From Desulfobacterales bacterium (GTDB lineage Bacteria; Desulfobacterota; Desulfobacteria; Desulfobacterales; JAHEIW01), in NCBI GenBank assembly GCA_030066985.1, contig JASJAN010000016.1:1-64000 (forward strand): 64,000 nt of DNA, read 5' to 3'. Below the pieces are notes generated by a model. That model saw nothing but the letters and a program-made list of their open reading frames with translations, was not told the DNA's origin and did not search any database. A program made the position numbers and the translations under genes. Positions 37,867-48,200 of the stretch are shown piece by piece. Every line of letters begins with the position of its first letter. Position 1 is the first letter of the stretch.

Positions 37867-40170
37867 TTGAAACATTTGGGTTCGATTTTCTTCTATAAAA
37901 TACGCTGCCTGACCGCTTTCCTCGGCTGTATGATATTGGCTGCTGTCGCCACACCGCTACCGGCGGCAGCCCAGCTATTGCAATTGGAGCCCGAACAGAT
38001 TTTGGAGGATAAGCGCCGGCTACCCTGGGAACTGCATGCCGAAGAGGTGGCCTACGACCGGCAGCTGGACCAATATATGGCCAGCGGCAATGTGCAGATA
38101 GCCAGGGGCGATATCCGCTTGACAGCCGATTTTATTCGGTATGATCACAAATCTCAACGCGCATTTGCCAGGGGAAACGTCCGGCTGGTCGTTGGCCAGG
38201 ATATTCTGACCGGCAGCTATCTGGAGATCGATCTTGACAACCAGGTGGGGTTTATCGAAGATGCGTATTTGTATTTAAAAGAAAACAATTTCCATATCAC
38301 AGCTGAAAAAATCGAAAAAACGGGTAAAAAAACCTATCGGATGGATCAAGCCACCCTGACGACCTGCGATGGACCGCAACCCAGTTGGAAAATCAATGCC
38401 CGGGACGTTAAAGTTAAAGAGGATGGTGCCGGCACTGCGAAACACGCCGTGCTGCGCGCCAGAAAGGTACCGGTTCTGTATACGCCTTTTTTCTATTATC
38501 CGGCAAGAAAAGACCGCCAGAGCGGCTTTCTGATGCCCGAGTTTGGGCAGTCCGATCGCAGGGGATATCAATATAATCAGCCTTTTTTCTGGGCCATTTC
38601 AGAAAGCACAGATGCCACCTTTTACGGCCATCACATGTCGAACCGCGGCATAAAGCCCGGCGCCGAATTTCGCTATTACTTGAGTGAGCAAACCAAAGGT
38701 ACCTTCATGTTAGATGGCTTAAAAGACGACAAGACCGATACCGGCGGTCAATCCAGCAATGACTATGGATTTAGAGACGCCGGAGAAGAAGTCTTGCGCA
38801 GAAATGACAATCGCTATTGGTTTCGCATGAGTCATCATCAACCGGTTCCGCTGGGATTTTTTGCCAAGCTGGATTTAGACATTGTCAGAGACCAGGACTA
38901 TCTGCGTGAATTTAGGGAAGGCTATATGGGGTATGATGACACCAACCAATATTTTCGCGCAAGATTCAATCGACAGCTTGACGACTATAACGATCCGATT
39001 CGAACCAACCGCTTGAATTTGAATCGGCTGTGGCCCTCGTTTAGTCTTAATTTTGAGCCGCGCTGGAACGATGATATCCGACGAAACGGCAACACCAGCG
39101 GTACCCTGCAGCGATTGCCCTTGATCTCATTTGACGGTAGCAAACAAAAAATTTCGACGTCACCTTTCTATTTTGATCTGGCTTCACAATATGACCATTT
39201 CTGGCGTGACACCGGTCAACGGGGGCAGCGTTTTGATATCCAGCCCCGACTTTATTTGCCTTTTCGCGTGCAAAATTATTTGACCATTGAACCCTCTGCA
39301 GGATACCGCCAAACCATCTATCGCCTGGATAAAACAAACTTTGATGACCAAATCAACGACGACCGCTGGTCCCATCGGGAAATATTTGACACCCGCTTGG
39401 AACTCTTTAGCGAAATTGAAAAAGTATTCGATTTTGAAGGCCAATTATTTGAAAAAATTAAACATCGCATTCGACCTCAGATTACCCATGAGATCATAAC
39501 CAACTCCAGACAAAGAGGTCTGCCCCGTTTTGATGCCGTCGACCGCATCGATGAGTCCAATAAATTTACCTATGGGATAATCAATACATTAACCTCCAAA
39601 TCCAAAACTACCGCAGCACAAAGGTTAAAGCCATCGCTGGCTATCAATCGCGGTGCCCGGCGTCAATCTACCGCTGACTTTTTGTATAATGACCTGTTGC
39701 GTCTCCAGGTGCAGCATAGCTATGATTTTGAACAATCCACCCGGCCGTTTGCCCCCATATTTGCCAAACTGGATGTCCGGCCGGGAAGATACGTCTGGAT
39801 CGATGCCGATGCGCAATATTCTGTTTATGACAACACATTTCTGACACACAACGTAGCAGGTACCATCTGGGACAACCGCGGGGATGAGCTTTTTGTGGAC
39901 TATCGGTATGAAAAAAAAGCAAAAGAAACGCAGACCAAAGAAGATATCCAGTCCCTGACCGGGAAATTAAAGGTGCAGATCACAGATCGCTTTTCCGTCA
40001 ATGGTGGTAATGAGTATAATTTTGAATCTGAGCAAAGAATAAAAACGACTCTCGGATTCACTTATAAAACCCAATGTTGGGCTTTTGACTTTAACTATAT
40101 TAATGAGCCCAATGACTGGAAGGTAGGTTTTAGAATCGAACTAGTTGGCTTGGGCGAATTTAAATATTAA
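37867..40170 (+). CDS. lptD: LPS-assembly outer membrane protein LptD
   Basis: Outer-membrane beta-barrel that inserts lipopolysaccharide into the outer leaflet. After a signal peptide (cleavage near residue 35, after PLPAAA) comes the LptA-like N-terminal domain (about 50-170), with the VAYDRQLDQYMASGNVQI and FIRYDHKSQRAFARGNV repeats. Conserved YTPFFYYPARKDRQSGFLMP leads into the barrel to the C-terminal Tyr. The length is 767 aa. The open frame starts at a TTG without a close Shine-Dalgarno, so the exact start is uncertain. Its presence indicates an LPS-bearing diderm. Confidence 0.93.
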   Translation: MKHLGSIFFYKIRCLTAFLGCMILAAVATPLPAAAQLLQLEPEQILEDKRRLPWELHAEEVAYDRQLDQYMASGNVQIARGDIRLTADFIRYDHKSQRAFARGNVRLVVGQDILTGSYLEIDLDNQVGFIEDAYLYLKENNFHITAEKIEKTGKKTYRMDQATLTTCDGPQPSWKINARDVKVKEDGAGTAKHAVLRARKVPVLYTPFFYYPARKDRQSGFLMPEFGQSDRRGYQYNQPFFWAISESTDATFYGHHMSNRGIKPGAEFRYYLSEQTKGTFMLDGLKDDKTDTGGQSSNDYGFRDAGEEVLRRNDNRYWFRMSHHQPVPLGFFAKLDLDIVRDQDYLREFREGYMGYDDTNQYFRARFNRQLDDYNDPIRTNRLNLNRLWPSFSLNFEPRWNDDIRRNGNTSGTLQRLPLISFDGSKQKISTSPFYFDLASQYDHFWRDTGQRGQRFDIQPRLYLPFRVQNYLTIEPSAGYRQTIYRLDKTNFDDQINDDRWSHREIFDTRLELFSEIEKVFDFEGQLFEKIKHRIRPQITHEIITNSRQRGLPRFDAVDRIDESNKFTYGIINTLTSKSKTTAAQRLKPSLAINRGARRQSTADFLYNDLLRLQVQHSYDFEQSTRPFAPIFAKLDVRPGRYVWIDADAQYSVYDNTFLTHNVAGTIWDNRGDELFVDYRYEKKAKETQTKEDIQSLTGKLKVQITDRFSVNGGNEYNFESEQRIKTTLGFTYKTQCWAFDFNYINEPNDWKVGFRIELVGLGEFKY

Positions 40171-40257
40171 ACCGTACGTTTTGGTGGCGCCTGAGCCCAA
40201 TCATTAACAGCGTCATTGTCTGGGTGCTGATAAAAAATCTGGATTGGATCACAATCA

Positions 40258-40785
40258 ATGGAAGATAAACGCTTGACACATTTGTGGTATGTGTTGCATA
40301 CCAAAAGCCGATTTGAAAACGTTGTTTTTGATGGTCTAGGGAAAAAATCCATTGAGGTTTTTTTGCCGAAAGTGACCGTGCGGAGCAAACGTCGCGACCG
40401 TAAGGCCATGATACGCGTGCCGCTATTCCCCGGGTACCTGTTTGTCAAGACGGATTTGGCGCCCCAGTCCCATCTGGAGGTGGTTAAAACCGCCGGGGCA
40501 GTGCGACTGATTGGCAGCAAACAGGGACCGGTGCACGTTCCGGAGGAAACCATTGAATCCTTAAAAATCATGGTCAGCGCAGATCATCCCATCACAACCG
40601 GCACCCGATTAAAAGCCGGAGACCGGGTCTTGGTGGTTCATGGTCCGTTTGTCGGCGTTAGCGGAACGTTTATCCGCTATGGGGGAAAGGGACGGGTGAT
40701 TGTCAACATCGAGGCCCTTGGCCAATACGCTGGCGTGGAAGTCAGTGAGGATGATATTGAAATCGTGCCGAAAATATTAACATAA
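40258..40785 (+). CDS. NusG-family transcription antiterminator (UpxY/RfaH-like)
   Basis: Specialised NusG paralogue. The NGN domain covers about residues 8-110, with the WYVLHTKSRFE opening and PLFPGYLFVKTD, and a KOW domain at about 118-170 contains AGDRVLVVHGPFVG. Housekeeping nusG is normally beside secE and ribosomal genes. This copy lies between lptD and an HU-type gene, as expected for operon-specific paralogues such as UpxY, LoaP or RfaH. Target operons are unknown, but envelope or polysaccharide genes are the usual targets. Confidence 0.85.
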   Translation: MEDKRLTHLWYVLHTKSRFENVVFDGLGKKSIEVFLPKVTVRSKRRDRKAMIRVPLFPGYLFVKTDLAPQSHLEVVKTAGAVRLIGSKQGPVHVPEETIESLKIMVSADHPITTGTRLKAGDRVLVVHGPFVGVSGTFIRYGGKGRVIVNIEALGQYAGVEVSEDDIEIVPKILT

Positions 40786-40864
40786 CCGCTTGACATCCAA
40801 TTGTGTCTTAGCATATACATTTCAAAACGTTATTGCCGATCCGTATTTTGAACAAGGAGGTTCT

Positions 40865-41140
40865 ATGAATAAGTTGGAGCTCATCTCCGCCTTGAAAACC
40901 GAGGCCAATATATCGAAAGCCGAAGCGGCAAAGGTTGTACAGATATTTTTCGATAACATGGCGGATGCCATGGCGAGGGGAGAACGGGTTGAAATTCGGG
41001 GTCTGTGCAGCTTTTTTGTAAAAGACTATAAGAGCTACACCGGCCGAAACCCAAAAACCGGCGAGCAAGTTACCATTAAGCCGAAAAAGCTGCCTTTTTT
41101 CAAATCAGGAAAAGAGCTGAAGGAACGGGTAGATTACTGA
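40865..41140 (+). CDS. HU/IHF-family DNA-binding protein
   Basis: Nucleoid-associated DNA-bending protein of 91 residues. The C-terminal arm GRNPKTGEQVTIKPKKLPFFKSGKEL is that of the HU/IHF family. The start is fixed by a perfect AAGGAGG, so the longer upstream frame from 40790 is not used. The RGLCSFFVKDY segment resembles IHF-like subunits. It is followed at once by holB. HU or IHF identity cannot be settled by eye. Confidence 0.93.
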   Translation: MNKLELISALKTEANISKAEAAKVVQIFFDNMADAMARGERVEIRGLCSFFVKDYKSYTGRNPKTGEQVTIKPKKLPFFKSGKELKERVDY

Positions 41141-41144
41141 AGTT

Positions 41145-42167
41145 GTGTCCGGGTTTGAGTTGCTCATAAATCAAGAACGACCCATTAAAATAATAACCAC
41201 CCTCCTTAAGAACCGGACTCTCCCACACGCCCTTCTTTTCACAGGAATAGCAGGAGTGGGCAAACAGGCTGTTGCACTTGCGCTGGCAATGGCCTGCAAC
41301 TGCCAGGGCCGGCCTTCCGGTTCCAATGCGGATGATGGGTCCGGGCAGGATCCTGACCTTCCACAATTACCGGCATGCGGCGTTTGTAAATCCTGCAAAA
41401 AAATTAAAGCCGGCAACCACCCGGATATCATCCGAATCCAACCGAGCGGCCCCTTCATCAAAATTGAACAAATTCGGGCATTATTGCAAACCCTGTCCCT
41501 GAAGCCATATGAAGCGAGAACCCGGGTGGTAATCATTTCCGAGGCACAAAGCATGAATGCGGCCGCTAGCAACGCACTGCTCAAAATACTCGAGGAGCCG
41601 CCTGATCGCTCGATGCTGGTGCTGCTGGCGACCCGAAGATCTGACTTGCTGCCGACGATTGCATCCCGCTGCCAGTTGGTTAAGTTTAATCGAATTTCGG
41701 ATGAATATATCGCATCATGGGTTCAAAAGGAACATGGCCTCAAACCACAAGAGGCAAAACTGTTATCAGAAACGGCCAATGGAAGCCTTAACCGAGCACA
41801 GCAGTTGATTGCGGCCAACTGGGTGTTGAGCCGCAAATGGTTACTTGCTGAAGTGCAGGCCCTTTCTTTACAGAACATAGCCCATATATTGGCGCTGGCT
41901 GAAAAATTAGCCCGGGAAAAAGAATTGCTGAATGAACGTTTTGAATTGATAAAAACCTGGTTCAGGGATTTGATCATCAACCGGCACGTCAGCCATAAAA
42001 TGATCAACCAGGATATGGCCGATCAGATCACCAGCGCATCCTGTAAAACGGACATGGCAACGCTTTTGTCTAAAATGGAAACGATTGAAGATGCCCAGAA
42101 CCGATTGACGGCAAATACCAATGTAAGACTCTGCATGGAACGGCTATTGATGGAACTGGCAAAATAA
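41145..42167 (+). CDS. holB: DNA polymerase III delta' subunit
   Basis: Clamp-loader subunit. The AAA+ fold begins with HALLFTGIAGVGKQAVA, a modified P-loop. A zinc-module cysteine set (CNC, CGVCKSC) is at about residues 50-87, and the sensor region NALLKILEEPP and arginine-finger SRC follow. 340 aa. It starts with GTG four bases after the HU gene stop. The holB-ricT neighbourhood matches the Firmicutes tmk-holB-yaaT order, although tmk here is on the other strand 5 kb away. Confidence 0.92.
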   Translation: MSGFELLINQERPIKIITTLLKNRTLPHALLFTGIAGVGKQAVALALAMACNCQGRPSGSNADDGSGQDPDLPQLPACGVCKSCKKIKAGNHPDIIRIQPSGPFIKIEQIRALLQTLSLKPYEARTRVVIISEAQSMNAAASNALLKILEEPPDRSMLVLLATRRSDLLPTIASRCQLVKFNRISDEYIASWVQKEHGLKPQEAKLLSETANGSLNRAQQLIAANWVLSRKWLLAEVQALSLQNIAHILALAEKLAREKELLNERFELIKTWFRDLIINRHVSHKMINQDMADQITSASCKTDMATLLSKMETIEDAQNRLTANTNVRLCMERLLMELAK

Positions 42168-42298
42168 TGAGCCTTTAGCTCACCATAGGGATCACAGCGC
42201 ACTCAGAGAAAAAATCACATGACCGCCTTAAAAATTCACGGCAAAAGAGCCCATCTCTGTGATCTCAGGGTTCTGCGTGGTAAAATATAAAAGGTAAC

Positions 42299-43102
42299 AT
42301 GAAAAAAATAGTTGGCATACGGTTTAAAACAGCAGGCAAAGTATATGATTTTGACTGCGGCGCATTCGTCCTGAATAAGGGTGACCATGTTATTGTTGAA
42401 ACTGAACAGGGGCTGGGTTTCGGAACAGTGGTGGTGCCGCCGAGGCCCTATGAGAAATCGCCCGGCGATAGACCGCACAAAAAGGTATTTCGACTGGCAA
42501 CCGGAAAAGATTTCAAACAGCGTCAACAAAATCTGTCGGATGAAAATTCTGCCCATACCTATTGTCTGGACTGCATTCGCAAACTGGGCTTGAAAATGAA
42601 CTTGTTTTCGGTTGAAAAATCATTCGACGGAAACAAATATATCTTTTTTTTCACAGCCGAAGGCCGGGTCGATTTCCGACAATTGGTCAAAATGCTGGTC
42701 AAAAAATTGGGTGTCAGAATTGAAATGCGGCAGGTGGGAATCCGCAACCAAGCCAAAATGTGCGGCGGAATTGGCCGCTGCGGTCGTGAACTGTGCTGCT
42801 CAACGTTTTTAGACAAATTCGATCCGGTCTCGATTCGAATGGCCAAAGAACAGAGTCTTTCACTAAACCCAACCAAAATTTCGGGACAGTGTGGACGGTT
42901 GATGTGCTGTCTAACCTACGAATTTGAAACTTACAAGCATTTGAAGAAAGATTTGCCACGTTTGGGTAAAGTCGTCAGGACACCCGGTGGAAAAGGCAAG
43001 GTTATTCGTCATAATGCAATTTGCAACCGGATCGCCGTCCGTCTGGAGGACAACATAGAAGTTGAATATAAAGCCGACCAAATCACCCTGCAAAAGGAAT
43101 AG
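42299..43102 (+). CDS. ricT: PSP1-domain protein RicT (YaaT)
   Basis: Homologue of the Bacillus protein that, with RicA and RicF, forms the Y-complex modulating RNase Y. The PSP1 domain has KMCGGIGRCGRELCCSTFL, SGQCGRLMCCLTYE and the terminal KVVRTPGGKGKV. The Cys-rich motifs could bind a metal or iron-sulfur cluster, as in the Bacillus complex. The length is 267 aa. It is separated by 2 bp from metG. No RicA or RicF homologue is in the window. Confidence 0.9.
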   Translation: MKKIVGIRFKTAGKVYDFDCGAFVLNKGDHVIVETEQGLGFGTVVVPPRPYEKSPGDRPHKKVFRLATGKDFKQRQQNLSDENSAHTYCLDCIRKLGLKMNLFSVEKSFDGNKYIFFFTAEGRVDFRQLVKMLVKKLGVRIEMRQVGIRNQAKMCGGIGRCGRELCCSTFLDKFDPVSIRMAKEQSLSLNPTKISGQCGRLMCCLTYEFETYKHLKKDLPRLGKVVRTPGGKGKVIRHNAICNRIAVRLEDNIEVEYKADQITLQKE

Positions 43103-43104
43103 AA

Positions 43105-45021
43105 ATGCCTGAGCCGTTTTACATTACAACACCGATCTATTACGTCAACGCCCGCCCGCATTTGGGACATGCTTACACCACCATTGTGGCCGATGTTATC
43201 AGCCGATTTCACCGAATGCGGGGCGCAGACGTGTTCTTTCTGACCGGAACTGACGAACATGGCGACAAAGTCGTCCGCGCTGCGCAGAAAGAAAACCTTA
43301 GCCCCAGGGAATATGTCGATAAAATCAGTCGCCTTTTCAGGGATCTCTGGCCCGAGCTCGACGTCAACAACAACTACTTTGTGCGTACAACCGATGCCGC
43401 TCATATGGATGTCGTCAGCCAAATTTTGCAAAAGATCTATGATGCCGGCGACATCTATTTTAGCGAATATGAGGGTCAATACTGCTTTGGATGTGAGCGC
43501 TTTTACACCGATCGCGAATTGGTCGACGGCAAATGTCCGGATCATGAGGTTGCTCCGGAAATCATTAAAGAGTCCAACTATTTTTTTAAAATGAGCCGCT
43601 ATCAGGACTGGCTTATCGATCACATCAAACAACACCCGGGCTTTATTCGACCCAAACGCTACCGCAACGAGGTGCTGGCTTTTCTGAAAGAACCGCTGGA
43701 GGATCTTTGCATCTCTCGACCCAAGAGTCGCTTGAAGTGGGGCATCACCCTGCCCTTTGACGAAAATTACGTCACCTACGTGTGGTTTGATGCGCTCGTC
43801 AATTATGTGTCCGCCCTCGGATACCCAGACGACGACCTGTTGGGCAAATTCTGGCCGGTCGCTCAACACATTGTTGCCAAAGACATTCTGAAACCCCACG
43901 GTATTTATTGGCCAACGATGCTCAAGGCCGCTGGAATTCCGGTTTACCAGCACCTGAATGTGCACGGATACTGGAATATCGAACAGAGCAAGATGTCCAA
44001 AAGCCTGGGCAATGTGGTCGATCCGCTCCAGCTGCGAAATATTTACGGCCTGGATGCTTTCCGGTACTTTTTGATACGAGAAATGAATTTTGGACTGGAT
44101 TCAAGCTTTGGAGAGATGGCATTGGTTCAGCGCATCAATTCGGATCTGGCGAATGATCTCGGCAATCTGTTCTCCAGAATTTTATCCATGGCCCATAAGT
44201 ATTTTAACGGCAAAGTTCCCCAGAGCGATCCGCAGGCAGAGAAAGACTTGGGCTTCGACCTGCGTGCCGACGCCCTGCAAACCATTGATCATTTTGAAAC
44301 CCACATGCAATCTTTTGAATTTCATCGAGCCTTGATGGCTGTGTGGGAATTTATCGGACAAATGAATAAAATGATCGATGTCACTGCCCCATGGGTGATG
44401 GCCAAAAAGAAATCCAGCCAGAAACAATTGGCAACCGTGATCTACCAGCTGCTTGAAGGGCTGCGCATCATCTCAGGCCTGATCTATCCAGTGATGCCCG
44501 GCACCGCACAAAAAATGCAGCAATATCTCGGACTGGATCCAGCCAGCTCCTTTTATGATCTTGATCAGCTGCGGGCCTGGAAAACGCTGCCGGCGGAAAC
44601 GCAGTTGCTCAAATCAATTGTTTTGTTTCCAAGAATTGACGTCAATGAAAAGACAAGCGTTGCAGCCGAACCGGAACCGGAGGCCCCGATGGAGATCAAA
44701 CCTGAAATTACCCTTGATGAATTCAGTCGAGTCGATTTAAGGGTCGCCACCATTGTGCAGGCTGAACCGATTCCGAAGGCAAAGAAGCTGCTCAAACTGG
44801 AAGTCGATATGGGCCAAAAACGCACCCTGGTGGCCGGAATCGCAGAGAAATATACCCCTGATCAATTAATTGGCAAACAGGTGATTATCGTCGCGAATCT
44901 CAAACCCGCTAAACTCATGGGCGTGTTGTCCAATGGAATGGTCGTTGCAGCAGTAGATGACACCGGCCCCACTCTGGCCACCCTGGAAAAAGCGGTGGCA
45001 CCCGGTACTCCGTTAAAGTAA
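43105..45021 (+). CDS. metG: Methionyl-tRNA synthetase with C-terminal tRNA-binding domain
   Basis: Charges tRNA-Met. The class I signatures are HLGH near residue 18 and KMSKSLGN near 300. A zinc knuckle of the CFGC...CPDH type is at about residues 127-151. The anticodon-binding helices follow, then a Pro/Glu linker at about 525 and an OB-fold tRNA-binding domain (about 535-638) of the type that also dimerises the enzyme. 638 aa, normal for the long form. Directly after ricT, probably one transcript. Confidence 0.97.
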   Translation: MPEPFYITTPIYYVNARPHLGHAYTTIVADVISRFHRMRGADVFFLTGTDEHGDKVVRAAQKENLSPREYVDKISRLFRDLWPELDVNNNYFVRTTDAAHMDVVSQILQKIYDAGDIYFSEYEGQYCFGCERFYTDRELVDGKCPDHEVAPEIIKESNYFFKMSRYQDWLIDHIKQHPGFIRPKRYRNEVLAFLKEPLEDLCISRPKSRLKWGITLPFDENYVTYVWFDALVNYVSALGYPDDDLLGKFWPVAQHIVAKDILKPHGIYWPTMLKAAGIPVYQHLNVHGYWNIEQSKMSKSLGNVVDPLQLRNIYGLDAFRYFLIREMNFGLDSSFGEMALVQRINSDLANDLGNLFSRILSMAHKYFNGKVPQSDPQAEKDLGFDLRADALQTIDHFETHMQSFEFHRALMAVWEFIGQMNKMIDVTAPWVMAKKKSSQKQLATVIYQLLEGLRIISGLIYPVMPGTAQKMQQYLGLDPASSFYDLDQLRAWKTLPAETQLLKSIVLFPRIDVNEKTSVAAEPEPEAPMEIKPEITLDEFSRVDLRVATIVQAEPIPKAKKLLKLEVDMGQKRTLVAGIAEKYTPDQLIGKQVIIVANLKPAKLMGVLSNGMVVAAVDDTGPTLATLEKAVAPGTPLK

Positions 45022-45077
45022 CAACCATATGATCCAAATTCCAATCATCTAAATTTCAAATGTCTCATCTATAGTTT

Positions 45078-45138
45078 AGGTTTCAGGTGTCAGGTGTCAG
45101 GGTCGATTAGAAGGGCTGACACCTGAAACCTGACACCT
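45078..45138. repeat. Heptamer palindrome after metG
   Basis: The left arm (45078-45098) has AGGTTTC then two AGGTGTC. The loop is AGGGTCGATTAGAAGGGCT. The right arm (45118-45138) has GACACCT, GAAACCT, GACACCT. It is the most compact and best-matched member, 57 bp past the metG stop codon, in the 274-bp gap before the GlmS-like gene. Confidence 0.92.
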
Positions 45139-45295
45139 GCTTGTGCCTTAATACCGATACCTTTGAGGTGACAATCTACCATTGTGTGTTGGGTCAGCCG
45201 CAACTGAGCACTTGACCCCCGACAGCCGATGAGAGATAATATTACTTTAACCCATGTAACCTGAGCTATCTGAATTTCAACCCTTCAGTAAAAAA

Positions 45296-48200
45296 ATGCA
45301 TATGAAACCACTCCCTTTGATCCTGTTTGTCAGGCGGTTGCGATTCATCTTAAATTTTCTCCATCGCAGCATTGAATGGCTGCGCTTGCTTTTGGCGGCC
45401 GATGTTTATGTCGGGAAATATGTCGAGCGCGTTCCTGACGGCGCCATCGTGTTTTTTCCCTGTCGCCAAACCTTGCTGTGCTGCGGCATCGCCGGCATTG
45501 TTGCATTTAAAAACAAGAAGCCGACATCCGGCAAGTTGGACCTGCAGGCGCTTGAAGATGTGATTGCGCAAATTGAAGCCAAGGGCTTTGAATCCTGTTC
45601 ACAGGCGAATCATTGGCTTGACGCCTATCTGGGCGGCAGCGGAAGAATCGCAGCGCTGGGGCAAGGCGTTCAGGGGTTAAAGACCGCTGCTCAGTTTTTT
45701 TTGATTTTTTCCGACGAAAAGGCCCAGCATCAACTTCAGCAGATGGCTGCACGTCTGGCGGATCTTGCGGCTTCTGAAAGCGAGCTGCTGGCTGCACAAA
45801 TGGGTCATCTTTCCGCTGAGCAGGTTAATCACATGACCCGCGCGATTGAAGAAGTTAAGGACATTCACTGGCGTCTTGAAAATGATATTCTGGCCAATAC
45901 CGAGAAGATTCGCCGGCTTTTGATCCACAGCCCGCAGAAGCCTTCACGGGAAAGTGTTGTCCTGCTAAAAAAGATCAATGCAGTATTGAACAGCATCGAT
46001 CGTTTGGAGGTCAGGGGTAGAGATTCAGCGGGCATTTCGATCATGTTTATGTTTGAAGCGGCGGATTTTCAAAAAGGTCAAGCTGCCCTCGAAAAAGCCG
46101 GTCAGCTGGCCCAGTTTAAAGAACGCTGCGATCCAGACCCACTGGTCAATGGTGGCATCAACTGCCAGCCCTCCAAACAGGCCGATGGTAAGGATCAAAT
46201 CGCTGTTGCGGTAACGTATAAAATCGCGCTTGAAATCGGAAGCCTCGGCGACAATGTGGCTTTTTTACGGCAGCAAATTGCCAATGATGCCGTATTTCAG
46301 ATTTTGGCGACGATTCCTGCTGCTTGGGATACGGTTTCAGCTCACACCCGGTGGGCTTCAGTGGGCGCCATCACTGAAGCAAACTGCCACCCTGTCGACA
46401 ATCACACGAGCGGCGCATCCGTCGCAAAATGCGGTATCATTCAAACCTGTCTGAATGGCGATATCGATAATTTTCAGCAGTTAAAAGCCGAATTGGAAGG
46501 TGCCGATACCCCAATCCACAGCGACATCACCACCGACACCAAGATTATTCCGCTTAAAATTCAGCGGTACTTTCAGCAGGGTCATGCGATCGAGGAAGCT
46601 TTTCGTTTAGCCGTCAACGATTTCGAAGGATCGCATGCCATCTCCATGCATACAGATCTGGCGCCCGGAAAATTGTTCCTGGCGCAGCGCGGCAGCGGAC
46701 AAGCCATTTTTATCGGAATTGCCGAGGAACATTATATGGCCAGCTCCGAGGTTTACGGCTTTGTGGAAGAAACGCCTCAATACCTTAAACTGGATGGTGA
46801 GAAAACGATCACCGGCAAGCAGGGCCGCACCCGGGGACAAATCTTTATTTTAGACCAGATAAGCAGCGGGGGATTGGATGGCATTCAGGCCCAGTTTTAT
46901 GATGGCACACCGCTGGCGCTCGATGAGAAAGACATAAAATATACCGAGATAACCACCCGGGATATCGATCGCCAGCAGTATCCGCATTATTTTCTAAAAG
47001 AAATTGCAGAATCGCCGGTATCGGTTGATAAAACACTACAGAACCGATGGAAATTCAAAGAAGACGATAAAACGCAATATACGATTGAATTGGATGAGAG
47101 CATTATCCCGCAATCCCTGCAGGAAGCGCTGGCAACAGACCAGATAAAGCGGATCTTTTTTATCGGGCAGGGCACCGCCGGGGTAGCGGCCTTGGTCTGT
47201 GCCAACATCCTGAATCATTATCTGGATAACCCCGCCATACAAATCGGTGCCCTCAAAGCATCAGAATTCAGCGGTTTCCAATTAAATGAGACTGACAGCA
47301 AAGATGCCATGAGGGATGCGCTGGTGGTGGCCATCAGCCAATCCGGCACCACCACTGACACCAATCGTACCGTGGACATGGTCAAAGAGCGGGGCGCTTA
47401 CACCCTGGCGATTGTCAATCGTCGGGATTCAGATATCACATTTAAAGTCAATGGGGTCATGTACACCAGCAGTGGCCGCGATATTGAAATGTCGGTGGCT
47501 TCCACCAAAGCCTTTTATTCTCAGATTGTCGCCGGTGCTGTTTTGGGTCTGTTTATCGCACGTCTAAAAAAGTGCCGCGATGATGCATTCGTAGACGCAG
47601 AAACCCGGCGGCTGCTGGACTTGCCGCAGCACATGCGCAAAGTACTCGCCATGCGAGAGACCATCCGGCAATCCGCCGAGAAGCTGGCCGTGACCAAAAC
47701 TTACTGGGCGGCAGTCGGCAGCGGACCCAACAAAGCCGCTGCCGATGAAATTCGGATTAAACTCAGTGAGCTTTGTTATAAGACAATATCTTCAGATTAT
47801 GTTGAAGACAAAAAACACATCGATCTGTCTTCAGAGCCGTTGATCATCGTGTGTGCTGCCGGTTCAAGAAGCACTGTAATCGGTGACATCATCAAAGATA
47901 CGGCCATATTCAAAGCCCATAAAGCAACGCCGGTTGTCATTGCCAATCAAGGTGAGGATCGCTTTAATCCTTATGCTGCCGATGTGTTTCAGGTGCCGGC
48001 TGTCGAAGAGCATCTGGCGCCGATCTTAAACACCCTGGTGGGCCATATCTGGGGCTATTATGCTGCGCTATCCATCAATGAAGGCTCGCGGTTTTTATAT
48101 CGATTCCAAAAAGACCTGCAAGACAGCATCCAGACGCATACGGCAGCGGGCTTAGATATCTATGAAATCATTCTCGAAAAATCATTTCAGGAAAAAGTAG

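Noticed and set aside
45022-45295. Possible glmS ribozyme upstream of the GlmS-like gene
   Set aside because: The gap holds a heptamer palindrome and simple sequence. I could not see the conserved ribozyme core.
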